A stretch of 49,371 bases of DNA, taken from NCBI GenBank assembly GCA_003160115.1, contig PLQL01000033.1, positions 53,699 to 103,069 on the forward strand. Direction: 5' to 3'. The position numbers and the translations under genes were made by a program. Source of the DNA: Acidimicrobiaceae bacterium. Its GTDB lineage: Bacteria; Actinomycetota; Acidimicrobiia; Acidimicrobiales; RAAP-2. Of this stretch, positions 19,428-28,526 are shown piece by piece (the first letter of the stretch is position 1; the number at the start of each line of letters is the position of its first letter). The notes under the pieces were generated by a model. The model was not told where the DNA came from. It was given only the letters and a program-made list of their open reading frames with translations, and did no database searches.

Positions 19428-20576
19428 ATGCGAAGTACGAACAACCTACGCCTGCTCAGTGCACTTGCACTGTTCGGCGGACTCATCACAAGCGGCGTAG
19501 CGCTCACCACCGAAGCTGGTGCACAGTCGCTCCCCGCGTCGAACACTCACGCACTCTTCATCGAGACCGACTCGCTCGCAGGTAACTCGATCCTCAGTTA
19601 CCAGCGAGGCAGTGATGGGACCATTTCACTCGCCGGCTCGTACGCAACTGGAGGAGCCGGAGGAGCCGGTGCCAATTCCTCGGCCGCGCCTCTCGGAAGT
19701 CAGGACGGTCTGGTACTCGCAGACAACAACGGCAAGTTGATCGCCACCAACGCAGGAAGCGACACGGTTTCAGTGTTTGACGTGAGCGGCACGCACCTCA
19801 AACTCGTCCAGCAAGTTTCAAGTGGCGGACAGTTCCCCAACTCAATCGCCGTGCACAACAACCTCGTCACCGTCCTCAACGCAGGTGGCGCGGGCGCAGT
19901 CCAGGAGTTCACCTTGGACCACGACAAGCTCGTGACGCTGGCAAACGAGAACCGCTCGCTGGGACTGAGCAACACGACGCCCCCGGACTACGTACACGGT
20001 GCTGGCCAGGTGGGCTATACCCCCAATGGCCAGCACTTGGTGGTCACGACCAAAAACTCCACCAACTCCTATGACGTCTTTTCGGTGAGCCCGAGCGGCG
20101 TCCTGGGTGCGGCCCCCGTGATCAGCGCTTCGAACAATCCGGTTCCCTACGACTTCAACTTCGATGCCGCCGGCAATCTGTTTGCTATTGAAGCCGGCAC
20201 GAGTTCAGCGAGTGTCTACACGGTGAACACCGACGGGTCCTTGACGTCACGCGGTACCGTGAGTGACAACGCGAAGGCGCTGTGCTGGGTATCCTCGGCC
20301 AACGGCTACTTCTTCGGCTCGAACGCCGGGAGCAGCGACATCACGTCTTTTGACGAGACGAGTACTGGTGCACCACAGATAGTCGCCAGCGTCGCCGCGA
20401 CTACTCACGCGGGAACGACTGACTCAGTGGTGTCGCCTGATGAGAAGTTCCTGTACGTCGAGAGCGGTGGTGCTGGCACGATCGACGTCTTCGCGATCGG
20501 CCCTAACGCCGCGTTGACACCCGTCGCCACAGTCTTTGACATCCCGACCGCATCAGAGGGAATTGCCATCAGCTGA
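19428..20576 (+). CDS. Secreted lactonase/YVTN-like beta-propeller protein
   Basis: Signal peptide; repeated SVFDVSGTHLK / YTPNGQHLVVTT / SPDEKFLYVESGGAGTIDVFAI blades. Confidence 0.85.
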   Translation: MRSTNNLRLLSALALFGGLITSGVALTTEAGAQSLPASNTHALFIETDSLAGNSILSYQRGSDGTISLAGSYATGGAGGAGANSSAAPLGSQDGLVLADNNGKLIATNAGSDTVSVFDVSGTHLKLVQQVSSGGQFPNSIAVHNNLVTVLNAGGAGAVQEFTLDHDKLVTLANENRSLGLSNTTPPDYVHGAGQVGYTPNGQHLVVTTKNSTNSYDVFSVSPSGVLGAAPVISASNNPVPYDFNFDAAGNLFAIEAGTSSASVYTVNTDGSLTSRGTVSDNAKALCWVSSANGYFFGSNAGSSDITSFDETSTGAPQIVASVAATTHAGTTDSVVSPDEKFLYVESGGAGTIDVFAIGPNAALTPVATVFDIPTASEGIAIS

Positions 20577-20590
20577 CGACCTTGCAGTGA

Positions 20591-20630
20591 AGCCCAGAGC
20601 CGCGTCGTTTCCCCGGCGCGGCTCTGGGCT
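20591..20630 (+). terminator. Hairpin AGCCCAGAGCCGCG...CGCGGCTCTGGGCT
   Basis: Perfect 14-bp stem, 12-nt loop, between convergent genes. Confidence 0.8.
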
Positions 20631-20642
20631 TGGCGGGCGACG

Positions 20643-21332
20643 CTAGGTTGACGCCAACAAGGCGCGCACGTGCGCCTTGGTTGAATCGATGGCCGGAAAC
20701 GATGCAGTGGACTCATCGGCGAGCATGCCGAACTCGGTGCAGCAGAGACCCACCACCTCACCACCCCTGCGTCGACAATTCTCCGCAATCGCGAGAAACG
20801 TCGCGCGCGAACTCTCCAGAACAATTCCCTGAGTCAGCTCATCAACGATGATTCGCTGGAGCTCTCGTTGTTCTCCCTCATCGGGAACGACTACGTGCAC
20901 GCCAGCTTTCGCCAGATAGGACGTAAAGACGTCGCCTTCCATCACGTATTTCGTTCCCAACAAAGAGAACGAAGTGCCACCGCGCTCGCGAAGCTCTCCC
21001 ACGATCGCCTCGCGAATGTCAATCACGGGGAGGCCAACGTTTGCGACAACCTGGTCAACATTGACGTGCATCGTGTTGGCCGTGATGGCCAGGACCGTCG
21101 CCCCGCCTCGTTCAAGACGTTGAGCGGACGCCACCAGGATCCGACCAGTAGCTTCCCAGTCACCAGCCCTCTGCAGACCCACGATCTCGCTGAAATCCAA
21201 CGAATCTACGAGAACCAGCGGTTGGTGCCACGGGCCCAGCGACGCCGCGGTGAGTTCATTGAGCAGTGAATAATACGTCCGCGTGGATTCCCAGGACATG
21301 CCCCCGATGAGACCGATGCGCCTCTCGGTCAT
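20643..21332 (-). CDS. Aspartate/glutamate racemase family protein
   Basis: IGLIGGMSWESTRTYYSLLN; TANTMH; GLCCTEFGML. Confidence 0.92.
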   Translation of the reverse strand: MTERRIGLIGGMSWESTRTYYSLLNELTAASLGPWHQPLVLVDSLDFSEIVGLQRAGDWEATGRILVASAQRLERGGATVLAITANTMHVNVDQVVANVGLPVIDIREAIVGELRERGGTSFSLLGTKYVMEGDVFTSYLAKAGVHVVVPDEGEQRELQRIIVDELTQGIVLESSRATFLAIAENCRRRGGEVVGLCCTEFGMLADESTASFPAIDSTKAHVRALLAST

Positions 21333-21913
21333 GACGGCTGAACCTCCTGGCTCTCAATTTCGTGCGTGCCGCGCACCAGGAGAAACCCGAATCCAATGGC
21401 GATCACGGCCTGCGCGGCAAAGAGCACGTGCGCCACGTTGACTATGTCGATGACGCCGAGAACCACTCCGACGACTTCAACCCCCACCAAGGCCCGATTC
21501 CAACCTGATCTTCTCATGTGACGAAAGAGCCATAGTGACGCTGCGGGGTCGAACAACATGGCGATGAGGCCAATCGCCCCATGAGTGTCCTTGAGCGGCG
21601 CGTTGAGCGTGTAACCGTACGTACTTACCAGCAGAAGGAAGCAGAGCAGCGCGTACGAGCGGAGCACGATTGCCAGAACCCTCGTAATGTGCCCCGACGC
21701 TGGGAGATATTTGGCGGCGAGGAGTGTGAAGATAACGCAACCGAGGTACGTCAGCGTGTAGGGGACCACCGTCCTGATATGGACCCCGTAGTTGCTGAAA
21801 CCTCCTTCGTCTCGCTTGAGAACGAAACCGGGATGAATGCTGAGACACAGAAGAACGAACACGATGAGATTCCACTGGCCATAGGTGACGTACTTTGAAG
21901 ACCGGGTATTCAT
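21329..21913 (-). CDS. Hypothetical multi-pass membrane protein
   Basis: Several hydrophobic segments; 4-bp overlap with the racemase gene. Confidence 0.75.
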   Translation of the reverse strand: MNTRSSKYVTYGQWNLIVFVLLCLSIHPGFVLKRDEGGFSNYGVHIRTVVPYTLTYLGCVIFTLLAAKYLPASGHITRVLAIVLRSYALLCFLLLVSTYGYTLNAPLKDTHGAIGLIAMLFDPAASLWLFRHMRRSGWNRALVGVEVVGVVLGVIDIVNVAHVLFAAQAVIAIGFGFLLVRGTHEIESQEVQPS

Positions 21914-22068
21914 AGGTCGAGTGTACGTTTAAACGTTGCAATCTAGACCCAGACATTCTCGCGCGTATCGCAACGAGTACGACGAGTTACCTCGAGGACG
22001 AGCCACACGACAATCTCTGGACGCAAGTCACGAGCACGCGCGCCACGAATTACTTGGCCACAGCTTCT

Positions 22069-23004
22069 CTAGGGCTTTGGAATTGGAGGTTGCGGCGAGA
22101 TTGGTGCAGCGGGACCCAATCGATAAAGCTCCACTCTTCCGATGCCTACCCGTACCGTGAGGTTCAAATGTGACGGCGCAGCCTTAGACGTTCCCGACAG
22201 ATAGAACGACTGGCGGCCGTTGGGATAAACGATCGTGCTTGTTCCGCTCTGGGCATTGAGATTGACCTGTACGCCAGGTGGTACCTCGACCGTGAGCTGA
22301 CCAACCGCCACGGTCGCCACGATCGCCATCGATTCATCACGGAAACCCACGCCACGCAGGTCGATGGTCATAGAGCCGATGGCGAGTCGGTACTGACGCT
22401 GGACCTCCGCCACCGAGTTCGGCTGGTAAATCCTCTGACCAACGCCACCGGTCATCGGAACGCCGGTAGCAGCGACGTAGGCCAGAACACCACCGGACGC
22501 GAGAATCGCCAAGCTCACCACCGCAATGAGTAATCCAAGAAAGAACCGAACAAAGCGAAACCGCCCAGGGCGGCGCAAAGATCCAACGGCGAGCACCACG
22601 AGGAAGACCAGCCAGAAGAGGCCTATACCTCGACCTATGTTGTGTCCGTTGAGGGCCACCGTCAAGAAAATCAGACCGAGACAGAGGGCTCCGGCGAGCA
22701 AAACTAAGCTACGAAATCTCCAGTGGTGTCCGCCATCCGAAGTGTTCGCGACCTCGTCCCCTTCCTGAGCACCACTCTGGGGCACGCAAGCCCACATCGC
22801 GAGATAGATCGCTGCACCTAGTCCGGCTGCCAAGGTGAGTACGATGAAGACCACTCGCACGACGTTCGCGTCGATGTCAAATCTTTCGCCGATGCCCCCG
22901 GCGACACCCGCCACTTTGCGGTTGGTCGAGCTACGGTGGAGTCTCACCGGTGCTGAAGCCGGATCAGGATTGGTCGAATCGCCTAGGACGTCGTTTTCAC
23001 TCAT
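22069..23004 (-). CDS. PspC domain membrane protein with LiaF-like C-terminus
   Basis: RLHRSSTNRKVAGVAGGIGERFDIDANVVRVVFIVLTLAAGLGAAIYLAMWACVP; TM segments; C-terminal VAVGQLTVEVPPGVQVNLNAQSG. Confidence 0.88.
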   Translation of the reverse strand: MSENDVLGDSTNPDPASAPVRLHRSSTNRKVAGVAGGIGERFDIDANVVRVVFIVLTLAAGLGAAIYLAMWACVPQSGAQEGDEVANTSDGGHHWRFRSLVLLAGALCLGLIFLTVALNGHNIGRGIGLFWLVFLVVLAVGSLRRPGRFRFVRFFLGLLIAVVSLAILASGGVLAYVAATGVPMTGGVGQRIYQPNSVAEVQRQYRLAIGSMTIDLRGVGFRDESMAIVATVAVGQLTVEVPPGVQVNLNAQSGTSTIVYPNGRQSFYLSGTSKAAPSHLNLTVRVGIGRVELYRLGPAAPISPQPPIPKP

Positions 23005-23049
23005 AACTGCGATGTTAAGTAGTTGGCCGCAGACATCGATATCGGGATG

Positions 23050-24408
23050 AACCCTAAGAACCGCCCTTTTACCAAGGGTTTACCCTCATTGTTCCGAGGC
23101 GAACATCATGACAGACTCAGAAACATCGAACAGCAACCACTCATAGCATCGGGGCATCGGCTCGATACCCCCGGTCGTCCACAACGACCGCTGCGTAGGA
23201 ACTCGGACGGTGCTCTGCTCGGCGGCGTATGCAGCGGACTCGCTCGTCGTTTCGGTGTGCGAGTGCGAACCGTACGAATCATCACGGTACTGCTGGCCCT
23301 CTTTTTCGCCCTGGGCTTGGCGGCTTACATGACGATCTGGATGCTCGTGCCCCGAAGAGACGAATCATCGTCCATCTTCACCAGAACCATGAACGACCGA
23401 CGCGATAAGGAGATCCTCTTCGCGGTCTTAATTGCGGTACTCACCTTGTTCATCGCTTTCATCACGATCGGTGTTGGACCTCCGGGGGTGTCGTTGTGGT
23501 TCCTCGCGTTGTCCTGCCTGGAGGCCGTCATGGTGTGGCGAGGCGCCTCAGAAGACGAGCGAGAGAACTTGCGCCAGGTCTCCTCGAACCTGTCTAAAAC
23601 ACGAGTCGGGCGCACCGACGGTTGGCGCGCCGTCGCCTTGCGCACGGGCTTAGGCGTGATCTTCGTCATCTGGGGAATCTCGCTGATGTCTCGCGTCAGT
23701 GGAGAGCACGGCGCGGCTGCGTACGTCTTAGCTGGGGCCAGCGCTCTCGTCCTGGGTCTCTTCGCCCTGTTCGCGCCGTGGTGGATCCGTTCCATCCAAG
23801 ACCTGTCCATGGAGCGGCGAGCGCGTGTGCGCGCACAGGATCGCGCCGACATGGCGGCACACGTGCACGACTCAGTTATGCAAACACTTTCCTTAATACA
23901 AAGATCCGCCAACGACCCCGTCGAAGTGACTCGCTTGGCGAGGCAACAGGAGCGTGATCTGCGAAGTTGGTTAGCCAATCCTGAGACGTTCGGTGCGCAT
24001 TCTTCAACGGCTCGCACCCTTTCCCAAGCGATTCTTGACGTGGAAAGCGAGATCGAAGATAACTACGACATCTCGGTGGATGCCATCATGGTCGGCGACA
24101 TACCGCTCGACGATGCGACACTCGCGTTGGTCGCAGCCTGTCGCGAAGCAGCACTGAACGCAGCGAAGTGGTCGGGTGCTCGAGACGTCGCAATCTACGT
24201 CGAAGTGGAGGCCAAACAAGTCTCGCTCTTCGTGCGTGATCAGGGTTCTGGTTTCGACCCCTTGGCGGTCGCGCCCGACCGCCAAGGAATCGCCGGATCC
24301 ATCATCGAGCGAATGCGTCGCCACGGTGGCACCGCCACCGTCACAAGTTCGATCGGCGCCGGTACCGAGGTGGAACTTCGGCTTCCTCGAGCATCTAGTT
24401 CGACGTGA
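23050..24408 (+). CDS. PspC domain-sensor histidine kinase fusion (HisKA_3/NarL-type)
   Basis: LRRNSDGALLGGVCSGLARRFGVRVRTVRIITVLLALFFALGLAAYMTIWMLVP + DMAAHVHDSVMQTL H-box + DQGSGFDP ATPase motif. Start codon uncertain. Confidence 0.88.
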   Translation, partial: NPKNRPFTKGLPSLFRGEHHDRLRNIEQQPLIASGHRLDTPGRPQRPLRRNSDGALLGGVCSGLARRFGVRVRTVRIITVLLALFFALGLAAYMTIWMLVPRRDESSSIFTRTMNDRRDKEILFAVLIAVLTLFIAFITIGVGPPGVSLWFLALSCLEAVMVWRGASEDERENLRQVSSNLSKTRVGRTDGWRAVALRTGLGVIFVIWGISLMSRVSGEHGAAAYVLAGASALVLGLFALFAPWWIRSIQDLSMERRARVRAQDRADMAAHVHDSVMQTLSLIQRSANDPVEVTRLARQQERDLRSWLANPETFGAHSSTARTLSQAILDVESEIEDNYDISVDAIMVGDIPLDDATLALVAACREAALNAAKWSGARDVAIYVEVEAKQVSLFVRDQGSGFDPLAVAPDRQGIAGSIIERMRRHGGTATVTSSIGAGTEVELRLPRASSST

Positions 24409-25067
24409 CCTCGGAACGAGTACCGACGGTCTTTCTCGTCGATGACCATGCGTTAATACGCGCTGGTCTGCGGGCGGAACTCTCGGGTCACGTGAACGTC
24501 ATCGGCGAGGCGGATGAAGTAGCCGCGGCGATCGAGATAATCCTCGAACGCTCGCCTGACGTCGTCTTACTCGACGTCCACATGCCAGACGGCGGTGGGC
24601 TCGCAGTCTTGCGGGCAGTGAACAAGGAACAGCCCGGTGTGAAGTTTCTCGCACTGTCGGTATCGGATGCTGCCGAGGACGTCATTGCCGTTGTTCGCGC
24701 AGGTGCGCGTGGCTACGTCACGAAGAACATCGAGGGACCAGAACTTGTAGAGGCCATCGTGCGCACCGCGGCTGGCGACGCGGTGTTCTCGCGACGTCTC
24801 GCGGGTTTCGTGCTTGATGCTTTCACCAACCGCTCGCAGGATGGGTTGTCTGCGCCGTCGCTCGACCCCGAGCTCGATCAGCTGACCCCTCGCGAGATCG
24901 AAGTGCTGCGCCTGATTGCGAGGGGTTATTCGTACCGCGACATCGCAGAACAACTCAGTATCGCGATAAAGACCGTCGAGAGTCACGTGTCCGCGGTGCT
25001 GCGCAAGCTGCAACTCTCGAATCGCTACCAGTTGACGAACTGGGCCACCGAACGGCACCTTCTCTAG
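24405..25067 (+). CDS. LuxR/NarL-family response regulator
   Basis: VFLVDDHALIRAGLRAEL...VVLLDVHMPDGGG; C-term LTPREIEVLRLIARGYSYRDIAEQLSIAIKTVESHVSAVLRKL; overlaps HK gene. Confidence 0.96.
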   Translation: MTSERVPTVFLVDDHALIRAGLRAELSGHVNVIGEADEVAAAIEIILERSPDVVLLDVHMPDGGGLAVLRAVNKEQPGVKFLALSVSDAAEDVIAVVRAGARGYVTKNIEGPELVEAIVRTAAGDAVFSRRLAGFVLDAFTNRSQDGLSAPSLDPELDQLTPREIEVLRLIARGYSYRDIAEQLSIAIKTVESHVSAVLRKLQLSNRYQLTNWATERHLL

Positions 25068-25249
25068 TCTCGCCCGAATCCGAAGTATCCCTAGAAATAC
25101 CGATGATTCGAGTCAAATCCGACACCCTGTAACGAAACCTGGGCCGCGAGGTACTAAATGCTGGTGGCTGTTCTGGTCGACGTCAAACTAGTCACCCCTA
25201 GTCTGAAGCGACGCGTGGCGTCGTTTCTCTGCGTCAGCAAAGGGGAACA

Positions 25250-26977
25250 GTGATCGGTCTACTCTTCATCGGTTTCGTGGCGGGGATCATCGCGGGTATC
25301 TCTCCTTGCATCCTGCCCGTGCTGCCCGTGGTTCTGGTGGGCTGGACCGCTCCGGTCGAGGACGTCGAACACCCCTTTCGCGCACGTCGGCGTCGTTCGG
25401 CCACGGTCATCGCTGGACTCATCATCAGCTTCAGCCTGATCATTGCCGCCGGTTCGGCCGTTCTCAGCGCTCTCGGTCTTCCCCAGGATCTTCTGCGCGA
25501 CGTGGGTATTGGTCTACTCATCCTGTTCGGTATTGGCCTACTGGTTCCCCAGGTCGAACAACTACTGGAGCGACCTTTCGCTCGGATTCGCGCGCGCGCA
25601 CCCAGCGGCAACGGATCCGCCTTCGTATTGGGTCTCGGACTTGGCGCGGTCTTCGTCCCGTGCGCCGGCCCGGTGCTCGCCGCGATCTCGGTACTCGGCG
25701 CGCGCCACCACGTCAGTTTCTACAGCGTGCTGCTGAGCCTCTTTTTCGGTGCCGGCGCCGCGCTACCCCTTTTCGCGATAGCCCTAACTGGCGACCGGTT
25801 AATCGAAAGGAACCGTCGACTCTCGCAACGTGCAAGAAAACTGCGTCCGGTGGCGGGCGTGTTGTTGATCCTTATGGCGTTGGGCATCATCTTCAACGCC
25901 TTCAGTGGTATTCAAAAATTCGTCCCGGGCTACACGAATGCGCTTCAACAGCACCTCGAGGCCAACAAGTCCACTTACGAAGCGCTCCAGAAACTCAAAT
26001 ACGGCACGGTGGGAAGCGGCTCACTCGCTTCGTGCGAGACGGCAGCCGCGACTCAACCCGTCTCTACGATACAAAAGTGTGGCGTGGCGCCCGAATTCAC
26101 CGGCATCGTCAAATGGCTCAACACTCCCGGCGACACGCCATTGACTCTCCGCGAACTTCGCGGTCACGTGGTACTCATCGATTTCTGGACCTACTCGTGC
26201 ATCAATTGTCAACGTTCGCTCCCGCACGTCGAGGCCTGGTACGCGCGATACCACAAGTACGGACTTGACATCGTAGGCGTCCAGGCACCGGAATTCGCCT
26301 TCGAACACGTGATCAGCAACGTGAGGAGTGCCGCCAAGAGCCTGGGTGTGAAATACCCCATTGCCGTGGATAACAATCTGGCAACGTGGACTGCCTACAC
26401 GAATAACTACTGGCCGGCCGAATACTTGATCGACGCACAGGGCGTCATCCGTCACGTCGACTACGGGGAAGGCGACTACAGCGGCACCGAGTCACTGATC
26501 CGACAATTGCTCCTAGCGGCGAACCCGACTGAGAAACTTCCCCCACCCACCAGCGTCGCGAACCGCACGCCGACCCAAGAGACCAGCCCCGAGTCATACT
26601 TGGGCTACGACTACGCATCTGAGTCCTACCTAGTTGGTAGTCAACTGAGTCAGAACCAGGCCGCGGTCTACCACGCACCGTCGAACATCCCCGTGGGGAA
26701 TTTCGCCATGGCTGGCGAATGGTACTCAGGCCCTCAGCAGATCAAGGCTGTCGCCGACGCGAAGATCAACATCAACTTCCAAGCCAACGACGTCTATCTC
26801 GTCATGAGCGGTAACGGCACGATCACTGAGACCTTGAACGGAAAGGCTTACCAAACGGTCTCTGTCTCGGGTTATCCCCGTCTCTATACGTTATTCAAGA
26901 ACAAAGACGACGTGAACGGGCTTCTAGGACTCTCCTTCTCGAAGGGTCTCGAAGCCTACGACTTTACGTTCGGTTGA
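25250..26977 (+). CDS. dipZ: DipZ-like CcdA/thioredoxin (TlpA-like) fusion
   Basis: CcdA TM domain GISPCILPVLPVVLVGW, then LIDFWTYSCINCQRSLPHVEAWYARY and a C-terminal beta domain. Confidence 0.92.
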   Translation: MIGLLFIGFVAGIIAGISPCILPVLPVVLVGWTAPVEDVEHPFRARRRRSATVIAGLIISFSLIIAAGSAVLSALGLPQDLLRDVGIGLLILFGIGLLVPQVEQLLERPFARIRARAPSGNGSAFVLGLGLGAVFVPCAGPVLAAISVLGARHHVSFYSVLLSLFFGAGAALPLFAIALTGDRLIERNRRLSQRARKLRPVAGVLLILMALGIIFNAFSGIQKFVPGYTNALQQHLEANKSTYEALQKLKYGTVGSGSLASCETAAATQPVSTIQKCGVAPEFTGIVKWLNTPGDTPLTLRELRGHVVLIDFWTYSCINCQRSLPHVEAWYARYHKYGLDIVGVQAPEFAFEHVISNVRSAAKSLGVKYPIAVDNNLATWTAYTNNYWPAEYLIDAQGVIRHVDYGEGDYSGTESLIRQLLLAANPTEKLPPPTSVANRTPTQETSPESYLGYDYASESYLVGSQLSQNQAAVYHAPSNIPVGNFAMAGEWYSGPQQIKAVADAKININFQANDVYLVMSGNGTITETLNGKAYQTVSVSGYPRLYTLFKNKDDVNGLLGLSFSKGLEAYDFTFG

Positions 26978-26981
26978 TCGA

Positions 26982-26999
26982 GCGACCGTGTCCGGTCGC
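26982..26999 (+). terminator. Hairpin GCGACCG-TGTC-CGGTCGC
   Basis: Perfect 7-bp stem 5 bp after the dipZ stop. Confidence 0.45.
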
Positions 27000-27070
27000 A
27001 ATCAGTGTAAAACACCGAAGAACCACGAAGTTAGGGCCAAGACACCCTTCACTTGACTGGCTCCCGAGCA

Positions 27071-27112
27071 ACAAGACTGGGCCCCACCCTTGCGGGTGGG
27101 GCCCAGTCTTGT
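27071..27112. terminator. Perfect 19-bp-stem bidirectional terminator between dipZ and the ABC operon
   Basis: ACAAGACTGGGCCCCACCC-TTGC-GGGTGGGGCCCAGTCTTGT. Confidence 0.9.
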
Positions 27113-27125
27113 CATTTACGAGTTC

Positions 27126-28481
27126 TTACTTAAGCCAGCTCGGAATTGGAGCAATTATCCAGTTCGAAGAATTTATAGAGCTACCCGCAAACGGAGTGGT
27201 GGTGAACACCGACTTCGTGACCGTCACGCTGGTTGGCGCGAGAGTCCCGTTCGAGTTCACTGTCGCAATCGCACCACCCTGCATGCCCTGGTGGTTACCC
27301 CCAGTGAAACGCAACGGAGTAATCGCGGGCGTGGCAAGCGTCATTGAGGTCAGCGCCTTCACGAACCCGCCTCGCGTGACATTCTTGCCCTCGGCGCGAA
27401 GTGTCTCAGCGAACGCCAGCGCGTAGCCGGCACCGTAGAGCTCGTTGAACGACATGACCGACGATGAATTGAACTTCGGAAAGTCAGCGGGGTCTTCCTC
27501 GAGAACCTTGCGGAGCCAAGGAATCCAAGGATCCGCATTGTCAGTGGTTGAAGGGAAGTAACTGAGCGTTACGGCGCCCGCTTCGAGCGGCGTGTTCACC
27601 GACAGCGGGTCCGAGCCCACCGACGAGATGATCCACTGAGGCGAGTAGCCCAGTGCGTGTGCCGTAGCGAGGATTCCGTAGGTGAAACCAGGCACGGCAT
27701 CGAGCACGACGACAGGAACCTTGTTCTGCGCCAATGTGGAGACGTCGGCCGTGATGTCGCTAGTCGAACCAGAAATCGCGTCTGCCGCGTTGTACGTCAG
27801 GTTGTCCGCTGACGGGATGGTGATGCCGCCGTCTTTAAGCCCTTCGAGTCCCGTTGCACCGAAGTCATCGTTCTGGCCAATGAAACCAATGGTGTCAGTG
27901 GGGAAGTTTGCCTTGATGTACTTGGCAAAGATCTTGCCCTCGGCAACATAACTCGTCTGGTAACCGAAGAGTTCAGGGAACGAGCTTGGCTGATTCCATT
28001 CAACGGAGCCGGAATTAACAAAGAGCTGAGGCACGTTATTCTGTCTCAGGTAGCTCATGACGCTCATTTCAGCCGCAGTGCCGAGCGACCCCACGGTTGC
28101 GAAGACGTGATCTTGAGCCAACAACTCCTGATTGTTGCTCAAGGGTGTCGTGCTGGCACCAGCGGTGCAGCCAAGACCGTACGCAGCAAGGCCGTAGCAG
28201 TCATCAAGACGGATGTACTTGATCTTTCGACCATTGATGCCACCCAACTTGTCGATGTACTTAAACACCGCGTTGGCAGCCGCCGAGACCGATGCGTAGC
28301 TCGCAGCGATGCCAGAAAGCGGCACTGACGCTCCAATGGTGATGCTGGTCGCAGTCACACCCGGTGTCGAAGTCGATGCCCCGGCGCTCGCGCCGATCAG
28401 TCCCGTTGAAGCGGTCGCCAATGCCAAAGCCGAACTGCACAGCAGCGCGGCGACACGACGATTCCTCTTTCCGATTTTCAT
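27126..28481 (-). CDS. Branched-chain amino-acid-type ABC transporter substrate-binding protein
   Basis: MKIGKRNRRVAALLCSSALALATASTGLIGASAGAS signal; ITIGASVPLSGIAASYASVSAAANAVFKYIDKLGGINGRKIKY. Confidence 0.92.
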   Translation of the reverse strand: MKIGKRNRRVAALLCSSALALATASTGLIGASAGASTSTPGVTATSITIGASVPLSGIAASYASVSAAANAVFKYIDKLGGINGRKIKYIRLDDCYGLAAYGLGCTAGASTTPLSNNQELLAQDHVFATVGSLGTAAEMSVMSYLRQNNVPQLFVNSGSVEWNQPSSFPELFGYQTSYVAEGKIFAKYIKANFPTDTIGFIGQNDDFGATGLEGLKDGGITIPSADNLTYNAADAISGSTSDITADVSTLAQNKVPVVVLDAVPGFTYGILATAHALGYSPQWIISSVGSDPLSVNTPLEAGAVTLSYFPSTTDNADPWIPWLRKVLEEDPADFPKFNSSSVMSFNELYGAGYALAFAETLRAEGKNVTRGGFVKALTSMTLATPAITPLRFTGGNHQGMQGGAIATVNSNGTLAPTSVTVTKSVFTTTPFAGSSINSSNWIIAPIPSWLK

Positions 28482-28526
28482 TGTCCCCCCCATTAGTTAA
28501 TGCTTAATTTGATGCTTAGCGCAAAG

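Noticed and set aside
25250-26977. CcdA-thioredoxin fusion as a novel architecture
   Set aside because: Matches the established DipZ architecture of actinobacteria.
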